64,000 nucleotides of DNA from Acanthochlamys bracteata (taxonomy: Eukaryota; Streptophyta; Magnoliopsida; Pandanales; Velloziaceae), in contig CM034129.1 in assembly GCA_019914995.1 (NCBI GenBank), positions 3,919,725 to 3,983,724 of the forward strand, given 5' to 3'. The notes beneath the pieces were generated by a model. That model searched no databases. It had not been told where the DNA came from and saw nothing but the letters and a program-made list of their open reading frames with translations. Shown here in pieces: positions 33,788 through 47,372 of the stretch. Numbering within the stretch: the stretch's first letter is position 1; each line of letters opens with the position of its first letter. The translations under genes were made by a program, and so were the position numbers.

Positions 33788-34488
33788 CAAATATTCGTAA
33801 TTTTAATTTTTTTATCAGAATTAGATTTCAAGTCAATTTATGTATTTTAATATATTATAAAAATTCATAATTTACTTTAGTGAAACTATACAAGTAACTC
33901 TAAATATAATTGAAATACAAAAACTAAATTTTGCTTTTAATCTACTTCAGTAAGCAATGAAATATAAGAACTAAATTTTCTTTCTAATTCAATCTTTAAA
34001 AAGCTTCACTTTTTATTTTTCAATTTTTCGAAACTTTTATTTATCTGCATTTGATTTTCATATATAATTCATCAAATAGAGGTCATGCGACTCTTACGAG
34101 AGAAATCTAATTATCATGAGAAAAGATAGTACTTTGAAATTTCTTTTTGAAAAATTATGTTTTGTAATACCAAAACTAAACGTTTTTGTTTTTCCTCTTT
34201 AAAAAAAATTTATTTTCTTTCTTTAACTTGTTATTGAAGTTGCAACTTAATCAATAACAGATCTTATACTATACAGTAGAAATTATTATATTGCATTTGA
34301 TTTTTTTATATTAATAATTTAGATTAATGTATACAAATGAGGTGGTTATTGATGTATTTATTTTAATTAGATATATTATTTAATATTAATAAGGAGTACT
34401 TTAGTAAGATTTGATAGATTTCAAAGAATGTTAAATTCAAAATAAATGTGTTAATGCGGTATTATCAGCAGTCAAATTTATAAAAATT

Positions 34489-34706
34489 AGGAGGTATTTA
34501 GGAATGATTTTAAAAAATACTTTTATAAAATAGAAGATATTTTTATTTTATTTTAATAAACGAACTCTATTATTTTACTTTTAAAAAAATAATAATAAAT
34601 AAAAAAATTTATTTCGTAAATTTTTTTTATAATTTTTAATTTTAAATAAATTAATGAAAAGTTAGGCAAGTGTTTTTGAAGAACGCTTATCCAAACGCAC
34701 TCTTAA
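34489..34706. mobile_element. AT-rich MITE-like element
   Basis: Core TTTTATAAAATAGAAGATAT followed by TTTTTATTTT, closely like copies near 35530, 60900 and 690. The outer parts, GAGGTATTTAGGAATG at the left and GAGTGCGTTTGGATAAG reading in from the right, are weak inverted repeats of the kind found in plant MITEs. The target duplication could not be fixed. Confidence 0.45.
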
Positions 34707-35504
34707 GATTCCCAAAAGCATAATTACTATAATAATATTGCAAGACAATGAATCAAATTCACTCTAATGGTTTCAATCATCTGCAATGTCTTCTTTTCAC
34801 CGTTATAAATTATTTTTTATTATTAAAAACTTATTTTTAACTCATTTCAACTGCAAAAAAATACAAAAGAATTACTTTTAATTCATTTTTTTAAATATAA
34901 AAATTTAAATTATTTCTAATAATATTATTTATATTAATTCACTTTAAAGTAATTTATTTTTTAATAATTCATTTACTGTCTAAAAGAACACAAAAAATAG
35001 TAGATCTTGGAAAAATTACTTTATACTAAGTTCTTCGTTCTGGACGGATGTTTATAAGGAAAGCGAGCAGAGCATGCTTGGTTTCGTAATACCTGTCGGA
35101 CAAAAGAACACAATTTCATATACGTAAACTTTGATGTTGTTGTTCTTTGCTCCATGAGGAAATACCCAAGTATTGCATAGGCAAAGCCATTGGTACTATA
35201 GATAAGTAAGAAGTTGATAGTTTCTTGCTATCGCAAATTAGGATTCTTTCTTTTTGAAAACCCATGAAAACCAATTCTCTGAGCTATGAAAATAACAAGA
35301 CTTTTTTTTATAGTATTTGCATTACAATAATTCACCAAAATAAGGTTCATAAAAAAAGCAAAAAAATATGGTATCATAACAAAAACCATGATTGGAAACT
35401 CATTGAAATCTAGTCTATACAAAAAAAATTTTCTTCAGTCTACTGCCAACTGCTTAGAATGTTTCATTTTTCTCGCGGTTCACTTCTCAGAAGAAAGAAA
35501 GGGA

Positions 35505-35720
35505 TGTTTGAAACTACTTTAGAAAAAACTTTTCCGTAATAAAAAATATTTTTATTTTTTAAAACAAAATTTTTAATTAAAAAATAAAAATAATTAATTA
35601 CAAATTTTATGATATAAAATTTATTTTAATATCAGTATTTTAAATAAATTATATGAAATGAAAAATAATAATAGAAAGAATAGAAAAGCAAAAGCAAATA
35701 TGTTCTGAAAGTTTGGAATG
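35505..35720. mobile_element. AT-rich MITE-like element, second copy
   Basis: Shares AACTTTT, AATAAAAAATATTTTTATTT and a downstream A/T-only body with the copies near 34.5 and 60.9 kb. The left side begins GGGATGTTTGAAACTAC. Ends and target duplication are not resolved. It ends near 35720, about 740 bases upstream of the kinase gene TATA box. Confidence 0.4.
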
Positions 35721-36458
35721 AGTTTTCTATGAAGCCCATGCTAGAGATTATGTGAGGCCCAACATAGCCTGTCGTGACAAGTGAAGGCCATTTTTAGTGA
35801 GGCCCAACTAATTGTTTTTGTCAAAATTGATTAGTAGGACACAGAATCGTACGTACGTAACGCCGTACATCGTGGCTACGTTGTTGTTTGTTTGTTGTTC
35901 GCGTGAACGTGAACTTGCTTTAAAAAAGTTTCCGACGCGTTGGATCACGTCACAGGCACGTGCTTTCCACCGCAAACTCCGCTCCAGCTTTCCCTCCGTC
36001 TCTTCCTCTCTCTCTCTCTCTCTTCCGCCGGTCGTGAATGTTAACCTGCATCACCCAGACACCCCTGTAACGAACTCATTCATCCAAGACAGCCACGTCA
36101 GCAACAAGCAAATTTTATTCAACTCTTTTAATAACTAATTGTATTAAATTAATTTTTTCTTTGGAATTGACAGCAAATTATTTGGTACGTAATCACAATA
36201 GTCCAATGCCAAGAGGTAGAAGTGTTTGCTTATCCATAGAATTTTAATGGGTATTAAACGCTGTTATGTATTATATACAGTACACTGATTCTAATATTCG
36301 AATGGTAAAAGCGGGATCTCCCGCTGACCCTAAAATGCCCGTCCATAACTGATCCGACGGTTTAGCGAATTCCATGTCATTAGAACTACTGACGTGGCAA
36401 AAAGTCGCACACGGTATTCCCATGAGAGAAAAGAGTCCCAATAGATTTTGAAACTATC

Positions 36459-36465
36459 TATAAAA
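36459..36465 (+). promoter_or_regulatory. TATA box of the Raf-like kinase gene
   Basis: TATAAAA in the context CTATCTATAAAACGTGAGG. It lies about 410 bases upstream of the start codon at 36878, and the sequence between is CT- and GA-rich like a plant 5' UTR. Confidence 0.55.
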
Positions 36466-36877
36466 CGTGAGGCATTATTTATTTATTTAGTTATTCTGCT
36501 TTTTCTTTTTGCTTTCATTTTCATTTCGGCGGACAAACACAGATAGAAGAGAAGAAGAAGAAGATTAACTCAGATCCCAAATTAGAAAACCCCTAGACGT
36601 CTTTCTCTGTCGTTGCAATCACTACTCAAATCTAACCGGATCAATTCCGATTAATCCCACTTGATTGTTGTTTCGTTGAAAAAGATAATCAATGTTCAGT
36701 TAATCGAGATCTGTTTGATTCGGTTTTTAGGCTCACTGATTTCTCATGTATTCTAGTGGAATCAAAGGTGGATGACTGTTATCTGATTTCAACTTAATTT
36801 TGGCGGTTTAAGATTGGTTGTAATTTGGGATGTAGTCAAATGAAATGAGATGATTGTTGTTTTGATTGTGTTGAGAG

Positions 36878-39800
36878 ATGGAGGAAATGGCAAGTGGTGA
36901 TTCTTCGGAGCAATCTGAACAAGGAGTTCCTTCCAATGCTAGTAATAATAACACTTGGTGGCGGTCGGAGTTCATGGAGAAGTTGCAGTCTGTTTCTTTG
37001 GTTCCGCGAGATAGAGAGCCAAAATTGACTTCAAAGAACTCCGTCGAAGATGTGGAACATGCTGAGCTTTCGCCGTGGGCAGCATCGCAGATGTTGTGGT
37101 CTACTGGAACTTTCTCTGGACAAATACCGAATGGGTTCTATTCGATAATCCCGGTGAGTTAGAGGTTTGCTTATACTTAATGCAGTAATATTCCTTAAAT
37201 AAGTATGGCTTAAATCAGTTCAACTTGCCCTAATAGCTCCATGATACTGGCGTTATATAGATTGTAATGAAATGTTTCAGGCACTAGAATTAGCTATATG
37301 TTTCCATGGCAAGTTGTTGATGTCTTATTTTAAGAACGAGGATGAATTAACAATGGTTTTTGAAGAAGCGGTCATCTTGGTAATTCGGGATATAGATGAG
37401 TAAATAGCATTTGGAGTTTTTAAACAAAAGGTGTATATAAGTCAAGAAATCTTTTGGGATGCCACTCCAAAACTATGAATAGTAACTAGAGTGACTATGT
37501 ATATTCGAAGGCTTGTGGGTGGATAATGTTTGGTTGTAGGATAGACTGTGTGCTAAGACATTCCTTTGGACAATAAGCTCAAGTGTGTCATGAAGAAATT
37601 AGATCCGTGCCAGAGTTTTTGAATCAAAGTAAATGTTTGAGGCCACTGAAGGCAAATTAGAGTGTCTTGTAATTATATGGCGAATTTATGTATAGATGTA
37701 TTTATTCTTGGATTTGCATTTAAGATGATTTTGACCTTATAAATGTTGTGGGTGCAGGATAAGAAGCTTAAAGAGCTTTTTGACACTATTCCATCTCCAG
37801 ATGATCTTTTCTCACTTGGTATGGAAGGACTTAAAGCTGACATCATTCTCGTTGATTCAGATAGAGATAAGAAGCTTTCGATGTTGAAACAATTAACTGC
37901 AGCATTAGTGAAAGGGCTGAATAACAATCCTGCTTCACTAATAAAGAAGATAGCTGGTCTAGTGAGTTTCTTCTGTGTCATTCTCTCACATTCTGCTTCT
38001 GTTCTCATGGTGTTATATGCCGTGTGTTTTGTGTGTGATCAGTTGGAAAATCCTCATAACAACCAAGGATTCTGTTAACAAGACGGTTTAGTTTGCTTGA
38101 TAATTCAAGCACTTGTTCTATGCATAGGCTGTGTCCTCGACAATCTACTAACTTTTGTGAATAAATTACTACTGGATGCATGTTTTATGAATGTGTTACG
38201 CCCATTTTCTCAGTTATGACTGTATTGTGCGTCTCTGTAGTTGTTTATGTGAATTTTGAATTCTTTTAGGTATCCGATTTCTATAAACGCCCGAATCCAG
38301 AGTTAAGTCCTGCAAAATCTGCAGTGGAGGAGATGTCACATTTGATTGAAAATCGAGGAATCCAACTGTTGGGGCAGATAAAGCATGGGTCATGCAGGCC
38401 TCGGGCAATTTTATTTAAGGTTCTTGCAGATTCTGTCGGTCTTGAGAACAAACTGATGGTGGTAAGGGGTTCTTCACAACTTGAATATATACAATCTGTT
38501 TTTATTTTGTATATTTGCATTTTATAATAGTTATTAATTTCATAACCCTAGACACACTAATTGGAATTTTTTGACTTGTTTTTCTCATTGCTATGGTGGC
38601 GGTCAGTGTCTTTTTCCTGAATCCTAGTGTTGCTTTCCTTTGTATTTTTCCAGGGAATTCCTAGCGATGGAGTGGTTGAGTATGCTGATTCATACAAGCA
38701 TATGTCCGTGGTGGTTGTTCTGAACTCCATCGAGTTGTTAGTTGACCTCATGCGATTTCCAGGGCAACTCTTTCCATTCTCAGCCAAGTCCATCTTTATA
38801 TCTCATATTTCTGCTGCAGGAGAGAGTGATTCTGCTGAAAACGATTCTTGTGATTCTCCTCTTGAACCCAATAGTCCTTTGTTTGGCTTCTCTGAGAGGA
38901 TAGATGGTGAAGGGTATGGCTCATAGTTTTACCTTTCCTATGCATATTCATGTTCTGATGTTTTGGCATCATGGAAAGTCATACACTGGAATCAAGTATC
39001 TGTTGGGGTGTTGGATGGTTAATTTTGACCATTTTTCCGCAGAATGAAGTTAATAAGAAAGCCGTAGATGCATTTGACTATGAACTAGGCATTCTTTTTT
39101 CTTGGGAATTGTTGAGCAAGTATGCTTGTTGAAAGCCAATTTTACCAGTCATGGGTTTATATTCGAAAATGTGAATAATAGTACTAATGAATTCCCAGTC
39201 ATGGGCTTCAAAAGTGTAATAAGCATAGAGTTTGGAGAACAATTAACGTATTACAAATGAGATTTTAGATTGTCAGTACGGATTGAAGTATACATCAGCT
39301 TGGTATATCTGACATTTAACCCAAAATTTAGTATATCAATTGATAAAGTGTAAGAAAATAAAAGTTAAAGAACTGTAATTGAGACTGCGATATTCGAGAT
39401 GATTACTGACTACTGTTGATGTATTGCTTATATTGGAATTTTTATTGTTTTCCAGTGTGGAGCATGAAGAAAGCCAGCAAGCTCTGTATCAGAGAAAACT
39501 TGAAGCTTCTGTAAATGTCTCTGGTCCTTCATTGAGGAATGTCATGCTGAGATCATCAACTTTTACCGAAGGGAAGATGAGGTACTTGTAGTCCAGTTTA
39601 GGGAGAAAGTCTTTCCGTCCACTTGTTTTATCTGATCTTTTACTTTTGTGGTTTTCTTTCTTACATGATTTCAAAACTACAGGCACAAGCTAAACAAACA
39701 AGCTAGTCTATCCAGTTTATGTTCTTAATAGCTATAAGGTTGTGTAATTAAGAAATGTTACTGATAACTCACTGTCACTTTTTGGGTTTCTGTGATCAGT

Positions 39801-42800
39801 TTGTCGCATAGTGAACCCAACATTGCAAATGCATTTTGGAGACGTAGCCGGAGAAAAGCTGTGGTGGAACAACAGCGCACAGCTAGTTCGAGGTTCTTTA
39901 TCTGTTGCAGTGATGCTTTTCGTTTCCAGTTATTCCTTCCTATGTGCTGAACAGGATATATGGATCCCACTGTCTGTATATGTTCTCTAAGTTGATTTTG
40001 GAGAACTTTCTTGTTGTTTGTTCAAACACATCAGATGAAATGCCTAAAGCATGTAATGTTCGGTATTTGCATGGATAACGCCAATCAACTCGTTTACTAA
40101 TAGGTCCTACCACCTGTACACTTCAACCTTTCGTCAAAACAAGAAGGATAAGGAAATGCATCCAGATTGCACGTGTAGTCAGAAATACATCTCTTTTTGT
40201 GCCTTTAGACATCATATTTCACTACCCTCTTGTTACACATTAGACTTTTCAGTAATTCCTAGATAGTAGCAGTAAGGTTTGACATCTTTTTGACTATTTA
40301 AGAGACTCTCTTGTGTTGTACCTGTATGTCCTGATTCTTTTGCCCTTTAGGTTTTCGTAGTTTTGTCTTTACTATTATGGTTTGATAGGAATGAACTTTT
40401 ACTAATAACTATGAAGTTTATGTTTAAGAAGAATTTTGTGCTTGACATCATGTTATCACTTGGTGTCATGGTCACCCTATACTTTTAGCTACTACCATGT
40501 GAAGCAAGCCGGCGTCAGTAATACTAAATAATCCTTGAACGTTCTTTTATTTCTCACTCTAAAGCACATTAAGTTGTTCACTTTTGGAAACATTTATGCA
40601 CAGGCTAAACTTATTGAGTGAAGGTGACACTTAAGAAAGCAAATCTAAAAGTTTCTAACTCTAAAAATAGCTCAATTTGTTGCTTGGACTTGAAAATAAG
40701 TTCGGTGCAAAATGGTCGCAACTTTATATGTCAAACTCCTTAAAGACATTCGTTACTTAGTATTCTATTACATCCCAGGTTCCAGATTTAACATTTGGAG
40801 CTTAGAGTCTAATTAACCATTAGTTATTACATTTATTTGTTTAGCTAGGCAAAGTACCCTCTACTTTTCTTGTAAACTTTTAGGTGATTTTTTATAGCTT
40901 TTAACAATGTACAGCACTTATTGTATGTAGACCTAATTCCCTAATTCTTGTGTTTCTGGAATGACCAGAATGACCAGGTTACATATATACCTCTCAAGGG
41001 AATCATCACTTTTAAAACTTTTAAGTTCATTGCATATTATGTTTCTTTTATTTGGGATAGCTAATAACAGTGTTTGTGAATCTGGTGGTAGCCTTTTTGT
41101 ATAATTTTACGGTACTCAACACTACTGACTTCGTAGTTGTATGAGCATTTTATGTTAGTTAATATCCCATAAGTCCATTTCTCACAAGCAGTGATATTTT
41201 TCTTTTCTTTTCTTTTCTATTATTTTTCCTCCAATAACACGAGCTGTGATATTGTGTTGCTTGATTATTGTAGGTGTTTTGGATTTTTCTTATTACTTCA
41301 AATATTTTGTAGTTGAAATCATATTTCGCAAACTATTTCTTGTCTGTTTGTAAGCTTTAAGCAATAATAGGAGTTATTTTAAGGAATTATATATTTTACT
41401 CTTAATCTTGTGATATCATTTGGCTTATTCAATTCTGATGCAGTCCAGAGCATCCTTTGTCTAAACCACGTGGTCGCTCTATTCTCAGTGGTGACAGACA
41501 ATCATTTAAAGAGTATGCAGATGGTGTTGCTGCATCAAGGTGCCTAGTTTCTATCCATATTATACATTTTAGTGTTGGGGCTGCAGTCTAATCATTTTCA
41601 TTTTAGATTCCCTTATATATCTAACTGCTAGTATAAGTGTATCATGAACAAATGGTTAGAAATTTTCCTTTTTGCACTTATGCTACGTTTATGCTGAGAA
41701 ACTTGCATTTGTGAAATAGATGACTTAGCCCGTTGTTATCCCCAATAGTTCCTGCTAACCACATAGTCTCATAATCACAATAAGCCTTGAAGTATGATAA
41801 TAACTGATATTCTTTAAAAGAGACCTTACTCTGCATTTGATTTCAGTTTTCAAACATTTAGATATGCAGTTCCATCTCACAGTGTAACTCCATTGTTACA
41901 TGTTTCAAATTTCTTTCGACTGGTATCCTGATATAATTGTTTCACATCTGATTTCAGGTCAGATGGTGCTTCGACTTCTGATGGCCGTAGATTTCGACGA
42001 AGAAGCATTAGCATCACACCTGAGATTGGTGATGACATTGTGAGGTACGGTGTTGTTTCAAACAGGTGCTTTTGATGCATTAATATATGTAACCATAACC
42101 ACTGTCTTCTTAGATGACATACCATATTGAGTTGCTCTGTATGTGCATATTCTTTTATTGATATGGTTCTTTTGTTTGTATGCGTTTAACGTAAAAATAT
42201 CCATGCTTTAAGCTGGGATGTCTTTTTTTATGGGCTTTGGGTTTTTGTTTTTCCTTATCTTTTGAATGGTTTTGTCTTTCAGACATCACAATTCTTCATT
42301 CACTTGTATTCAACTTAATATGTTTGCTTCTTGTCTCTTGAAATTGATGATGCTGGACTTGAAGACATGTATATCTCGGATAAGGCATTTGAAATTTGTA
42401 GTTCTTGCAAGTTACCATGAATATCAGATTAAAGTCTGTATGATTGTTTTTTGGATAAGAAATTTGTAAGAATTTTTCTGTACTGTTTTTAATGCTTTCT
42501 TCTTTTATAGTCAGAAGGTCGAATTTTACGCTTTCCAAGTTTTAACATTGACATAATTAGTCTACACAAAAAAACTTTTACCATAGTTAGCTTAACATAT
42601 GGACATGACAGAATTACAAGAATTGAGAGGACGCTGCCGTCTTATTGCTCTAACATCTTTAAACAACTTAAACCAGTACATGTTTTCCATGTCATTCTAT
42701 TTGCATTATTAAAATACATTACAACTATACCTCTGATATGACTTCAGCACAGACTTCTGAAGAAACTACTAAAGTGGATGAGTTTATAGGGGCTTATATG

Positions 42801-45800
42801 TTATTCATTGGTCATATGTTTACTTAAATGATTAACTTGTGCTTACTGATGGTAGCTCTACCTGTATGCCTTAAGCTCCTAGTTGTCATGGATTAAAATG
42901 CTTTTTGACCAAGTAGGCTGCTAAGTAATACTTTTATTACGCACTGATCAGTTTGGTGCATAGGGATCATTTTGCCTTTTAATTATTAGCCAGACTTCAC
43001 TATGTTGATGTTAATTATTTGCCAGACTTTACTATGTTGACTCTTTTATTAAATAGAGCTGTTCGAGCAATGAATGAAACGCTGAAGCAAAACCGTCTTT
43101 TGAAGGATAGAGGTGATGCCGTATCAAGTTCATATTCAAGAGATGACAAAGACAGCAATATCAATTCACCAAGAGAAGTGTGTTATCCATCTTTCATAAG
43201 AAACAGTATCTCCTTTTCTTATATCTCATTCTTGAAACTACAAAAGATGTTTTATTAGTTTTAGTTGAAAGTAGTATGATTCTCTGTGTTGCTTAATTAT
43301 CATATAATTGTTAATTATCTTATAACCTATGAAACACGGGCACTTTTAGCAAGATGTCGTGTCCGTGTCAGATGTATCTGACATGACACTTTGTTGGACA
43401 CTCCAACACGTACAGGGCCATATCAACAACAGACATCTTAAGGACATTTTAGACTCACCTATTAGATTGTTCAAAACACCTAGAAACGTAGTTTTTCCTT
43501 TAATATTGAAAAAAAGCTACTGTAGTTATTTATTTACTATTGACTTGTTGTTTAAGATAGATATCCTTAGGTAGAATGTTTTGCTAACAAATTTTTTCTA
43601 CATAACGATGGGCCAACTCTAGTTTTTACATGTTAATTGCAATGTCTACATGTGTAATCTATTTTTTATTCTATCATGTATTATTTTGTCAATAATTGTT
43701 AGCATATACACTATTGTGCATGTGTATATACATAAACATACAATCGTGTTTGAGCTGTGTCATGTCCTAATCATTTTAAACATTACTGTGTCGGCATGTC
43801 CTAATTATGTGGTGTCATGTCCATGTATCCTGTCTGTGCTTCATAACTTATAATTGTTGGTGGTATCCTTTGTTCACTCTTGCAGCTTTTAAACTTGAAT
43901 GTAGGAGTATATTCATAATGCAAGTTCTCTGTCTTATGAAACAAGTAGCTGATTGTTGCATATTTTGTTATTACACCACTATGTTGGCACTAACATTGAA
44001 TACCATAGTGTGCGAATAGGTGTGTAGTCTTTTTCTTTTTCTTTTTTTTTTCCTTTATAGTTATTAGAAGTTCTTAAGATATTTTAAAGCTTTTACAATG
44101 TCTATGCGATTTACCTGAGAGTGTTTGTCTATATTTAGTAACTAGCTACTTTGAACACATGGGACATGTCAATGTCGCTGAACTATATGTACTTTTTAGT
44201 GCTAGAATACGTTGGTCAAGAAAAGAAACTGTATGTAGACCAATTTTCCATTCTTTATAATAAAGGACTCATGTCGGTAGGTTAGAATGCTCCTGAAAGT
44301 CTTCCTAAAGAAGTTTTAGTATTGTCTCTTACCAACACAACCTTTTTCACCCTCCTATGTTGATTACTCTTATTAAATCTAGATTGATTTTCTTTAATAA
44401 CTTTTAAGTTTTATTTAACCAGTCCTGCAGTGTGTAATATGGTCCTTCTGTACTTTTAGGCTTCAAGCTATCTTTTGGATGGTCGTGATGAAACATCTGA
44501 CTCTGGTGATACCTTCAACAGCAGAAGAAAGCAGATCAACTCCACCCAGAAGGCTATCTCACTACCATCATCTCCGCATGATTTTAGAGGCCAATCTTCT
44601 GAGAGAATTGGACCTTCAGACTTTCTTAGCACAGAAGATCTAATGGCACGGTGGAGCAAAGTTTTGGAATCATCACCTTTTCTCAACAAGCCTTTAAAGC
44701 CATTTGAGGAATGGAATATCGATTTTTTGGAATTGACTGTCGGCACACGTGTTGGGATAGGCAAGTATTGCTCCCCAGGTTTTATCAAACTCTTACTCTT
44801 CTAAACATTAAAGTTATTTTCATTCTGTTTGGTGCTTTGATGTTGATCATGTAATTTAGAACTAGAGAAGCATTCCGTTTCTCAATCACTTTTGACCTGT
44901 AGCTTTTAGAACTATTGGGCTGTTTTGGGTCTGTGAATGTACCCAACTTCTCAAACTAAAAAAACTTTTTCTAGCTAGAATTTTTTTAATAATTTTTTAA
45001 TCCAAAAAAATGGCAAGCTCGTTTCTCAAAAACACCCAAAAAAACTCTTTTCTTCCAAAAGCTCTACTTTTTCAGCAACCCAAACAAGGCCTATATGATG
45101 TGGAGATTGGGCTTTCTTACAAGAGAATTCGTATGTCTGCAATATGTTTGTTTTGCTACCTTCTGTTTGGACTATCATTTAGTTCATACCTGTTGCATTT
45201 GAGGCACATCAAAAATCATTGATTTCTGTTAGAGAAACCCTTTACTTTTTCCTTATATGTAGGAGTTAAACTGTGAAATGTGTTGTCTTATATCTAAGTT
45301 TATTGTCTTATAAGTAAATGTTCTCTTTACATTTTTTTTTTTTCCATTGGATACTTTTTCATCATGCAAGTGCACTTTTATCTTATTCCACATGTGTATT
45401 CTGAAAATATCAAAGAGTGAGCTGCAGACTATGAATGCTAAGACAGGTGCAAAACTGTATATTCAATATTTATGGTAAAATAAGAACTTGCACTTAACCT
45501 TGATATTTAGAAACTTATGGCTTTATCGAATGTATTCATGTATAGGGTTTTTTGGAGAAGTTTTTCGAGGCATATGGAATGGGACAGATGTTGCCATTAA
45601 AGTCTTTCTAGAACAAGATCTGACTGCAGAAAATATGGAAGACTTCTGCAATGAAATATCCATTTTGAGGTTGGCTTCTTCCTAATAATTTCATATTATT
45701 ATTGTTATTTTCCCCCCTACTTCTGAGCACTGACTGCTATTATAATCTTTGTCATTTGCAGTCGTCTTCGACATCCAAATGGTACTGGCTCGTTTCAATA

Positions 45801-47372
45801 ATCCTGATTAGAGCACCCAATAGCTCCTATAAATGATTATTTTATTTTATGTTTAGGATTAACGTGCAATTGTGATTAGAAAAAAAATTCAGCAAAAGTT
45901 TTTCTTTTCTTTTCTTTTTTTTGTTTAAAAGCCTTCCCCTTCCCGTTTAACTTGCAGTAATCTTATTTCTTGGCGCATGCATGAAGCCTCCTCACCTTTC
46001 AATGGTTACTGAATATATGGAAATGGGATCTTTGTACTATTTAATTCATATGAGCGGCCAGAAAAAGAAGCTTAGCTGGCGGAGGAGATTAAAGATGCTC
46101 CGTGATATTTGCAGGTAGGGTTCTTGTCTCTTTTTTGTGTGATTGTTTAATTCAAATTTTGCAAGAGTTCATGTCTATTTTAGGTCATCAACTTCAGTCG
46201 TATCACAAACACTGAAACTATAGCAATTTTTGTTTCTTGTCACCCCCTTAATGATGACATGATTAATAACTCTGTTCTGTACATCGAGTCAGTTGCTTAG
46301 AACATATTTTTGAAATTGTGGCAAGGGGGTTATCAGAAAAACCTTTGATTAACAAGCTTTTTCCAGGAATCTTGCTGGTTACTTTTCAAAATACACTCGC
46401 ATTTATTACCGAAACTTCTTTCATCTTCTCATTCTCTATTGATTAAGTTTAGTGGATAACTTTGTTTGTTTGTACAATAGCCATAAAGTTTCATGGTGCT
46501 TGGCATGCACTTGTAAACCTTCAAGCGCCATCTCAAACTCATGGAAGTAATATTAGAGAAAGTAAATGTATCAATTTGTATACGAAGACGCATTTCTTAT
46601 GTTACTTTATTGGAGGATTTTCATGATCATTTGTTTGGTGATGCTTATATATAGATGCTCCTAAATCGTTTCTAACCTCTCTATATATGTGATTGTTGCT
46701 ATATCTGCTATTGTTACTGTAGATATCTTATGTGTGATTATTCCTATAATGAAGGGGACTGATGTGCATACACCGAATGAAAATAGTTCATCGTGATTTG
46801 AAGAGTGCAAATTGCCTTGTAAATAAACATTGGTCTGTCAAGATATGTGATTTCGGGCTCTCGCGAGTAATGACAGATATTCCCATGAGGGATAATTCAT
46901 CCGCAGGCACACCTGAATGGATGGCCCCTGAGCTTATACGCAATGAACCCTTTACAGAAAAGTGTGATATTTTCAGTCTTGGCGTGATAATGTGGGAGCT
47001 TTGCACTCTAAATCGGCCATGGGAAGGTGTACCACCAGTTCAGGTAAGCTCATTCATACATGCTTGGTCGTATGATGTTTCATAGATTTAAGAAGTTTAA
47101 ATAACATCTGTACATGTAACCTTTTCTTAGGTGGTGTATGCTGTTGCTAATGAAGGAACGAGATTAGAGATACCTGAAGGTCCACTTGGCAAGCTAATAT
47201 CAGGTATTGAAAGTTTTAAGATGTATATCATTCTTTGATGTTTCTTTTTGTCATAAGTTCACAGTAGCTCATGTTTGGTATCATATTAGATTGTTGGGCT
47301 GAACCAGATGAGAGACCCAGTTGCCAGGAGATACTTACCTGCTTGCTTGATTGCGAGTACAGTCTTTGCTGA
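36878..47372 (+). CDS. Raf-like MAPKKK with EDR1 domain
   Basis: Protein kinase of the plant Raf-like group, closest by memory to Arabidopsis At3g58640, At2g31010 and At2g42640 (Raf13-15). Sixteen exons: 36878-37153, 37758-37961, 38270-38461, 38654-38913, 39456-39581, 39800-39892, 41444-41539, 41958-42044, 43057-43177, 44460-44760, 45546-45669, 45762-45781, 45958-46114, 46755-47043, 47131-47203 and 47290-47372, in phase, 833 residues. Residues about 70-275 are the EDR1/CTR1-type N-terminal domain. A Ser/Arg-rich middle follows. The kinase domain starts near residue 575 with VGIGFFGEVFRG, VAIKVF (catalytic Lys), IVHRDLKSANCLV, DFGLSR, GTPEWMAPE and ending near the C-terminus. Intron 10 appears to be GC-AG and exon 12 has only 20 bases. 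The substrate is unknown. Confidence 0.94.
43327..43846. mobile_element. hAT-type MITE in kinase intron 9
   Basis: A 520-bp element with ends CTATGAAACACGGGCAC and, reading in from the right, TTATGAAGCACAGACAG. The flanks are CTTATAAC (43319-43326) and CTTATAAT (43847-43854), an 8-bp duplication with one mismatch. Internal subterminal repeats of GTGTC/GACAC type (TGTCGTGTCCGTGTC, TGTCATGTCC) fit a hAT-like element of a different family from the TAGGGATGG elements. It lies inside an intron of about 1.3 kb. Confidence 0.58.

Larger units (their letters stand above)
33793..36877. other. AT-rich spacer, MITE-like copies, and kinase gene promoter/5' UTR
   Basis: No coding region is supported. Two AT-rich MITE-like copies lie at about 34489-34706 and 35505-35720. 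A CT run of about nine dinucleotides is at 36006-36023. TATAAAA at 36459-36465 is a good TATA box for the Raf-like kinase gene, which implies a transcription start near 36.49 kb and a 5' UTR of nearly 400 bases. Confidence 0.5.

Noticed and set aside
44468..44788. 106-codon minus-strand frame opposite kinase exon 10
   Set aside because: Antisense shadow of a real coding exon.
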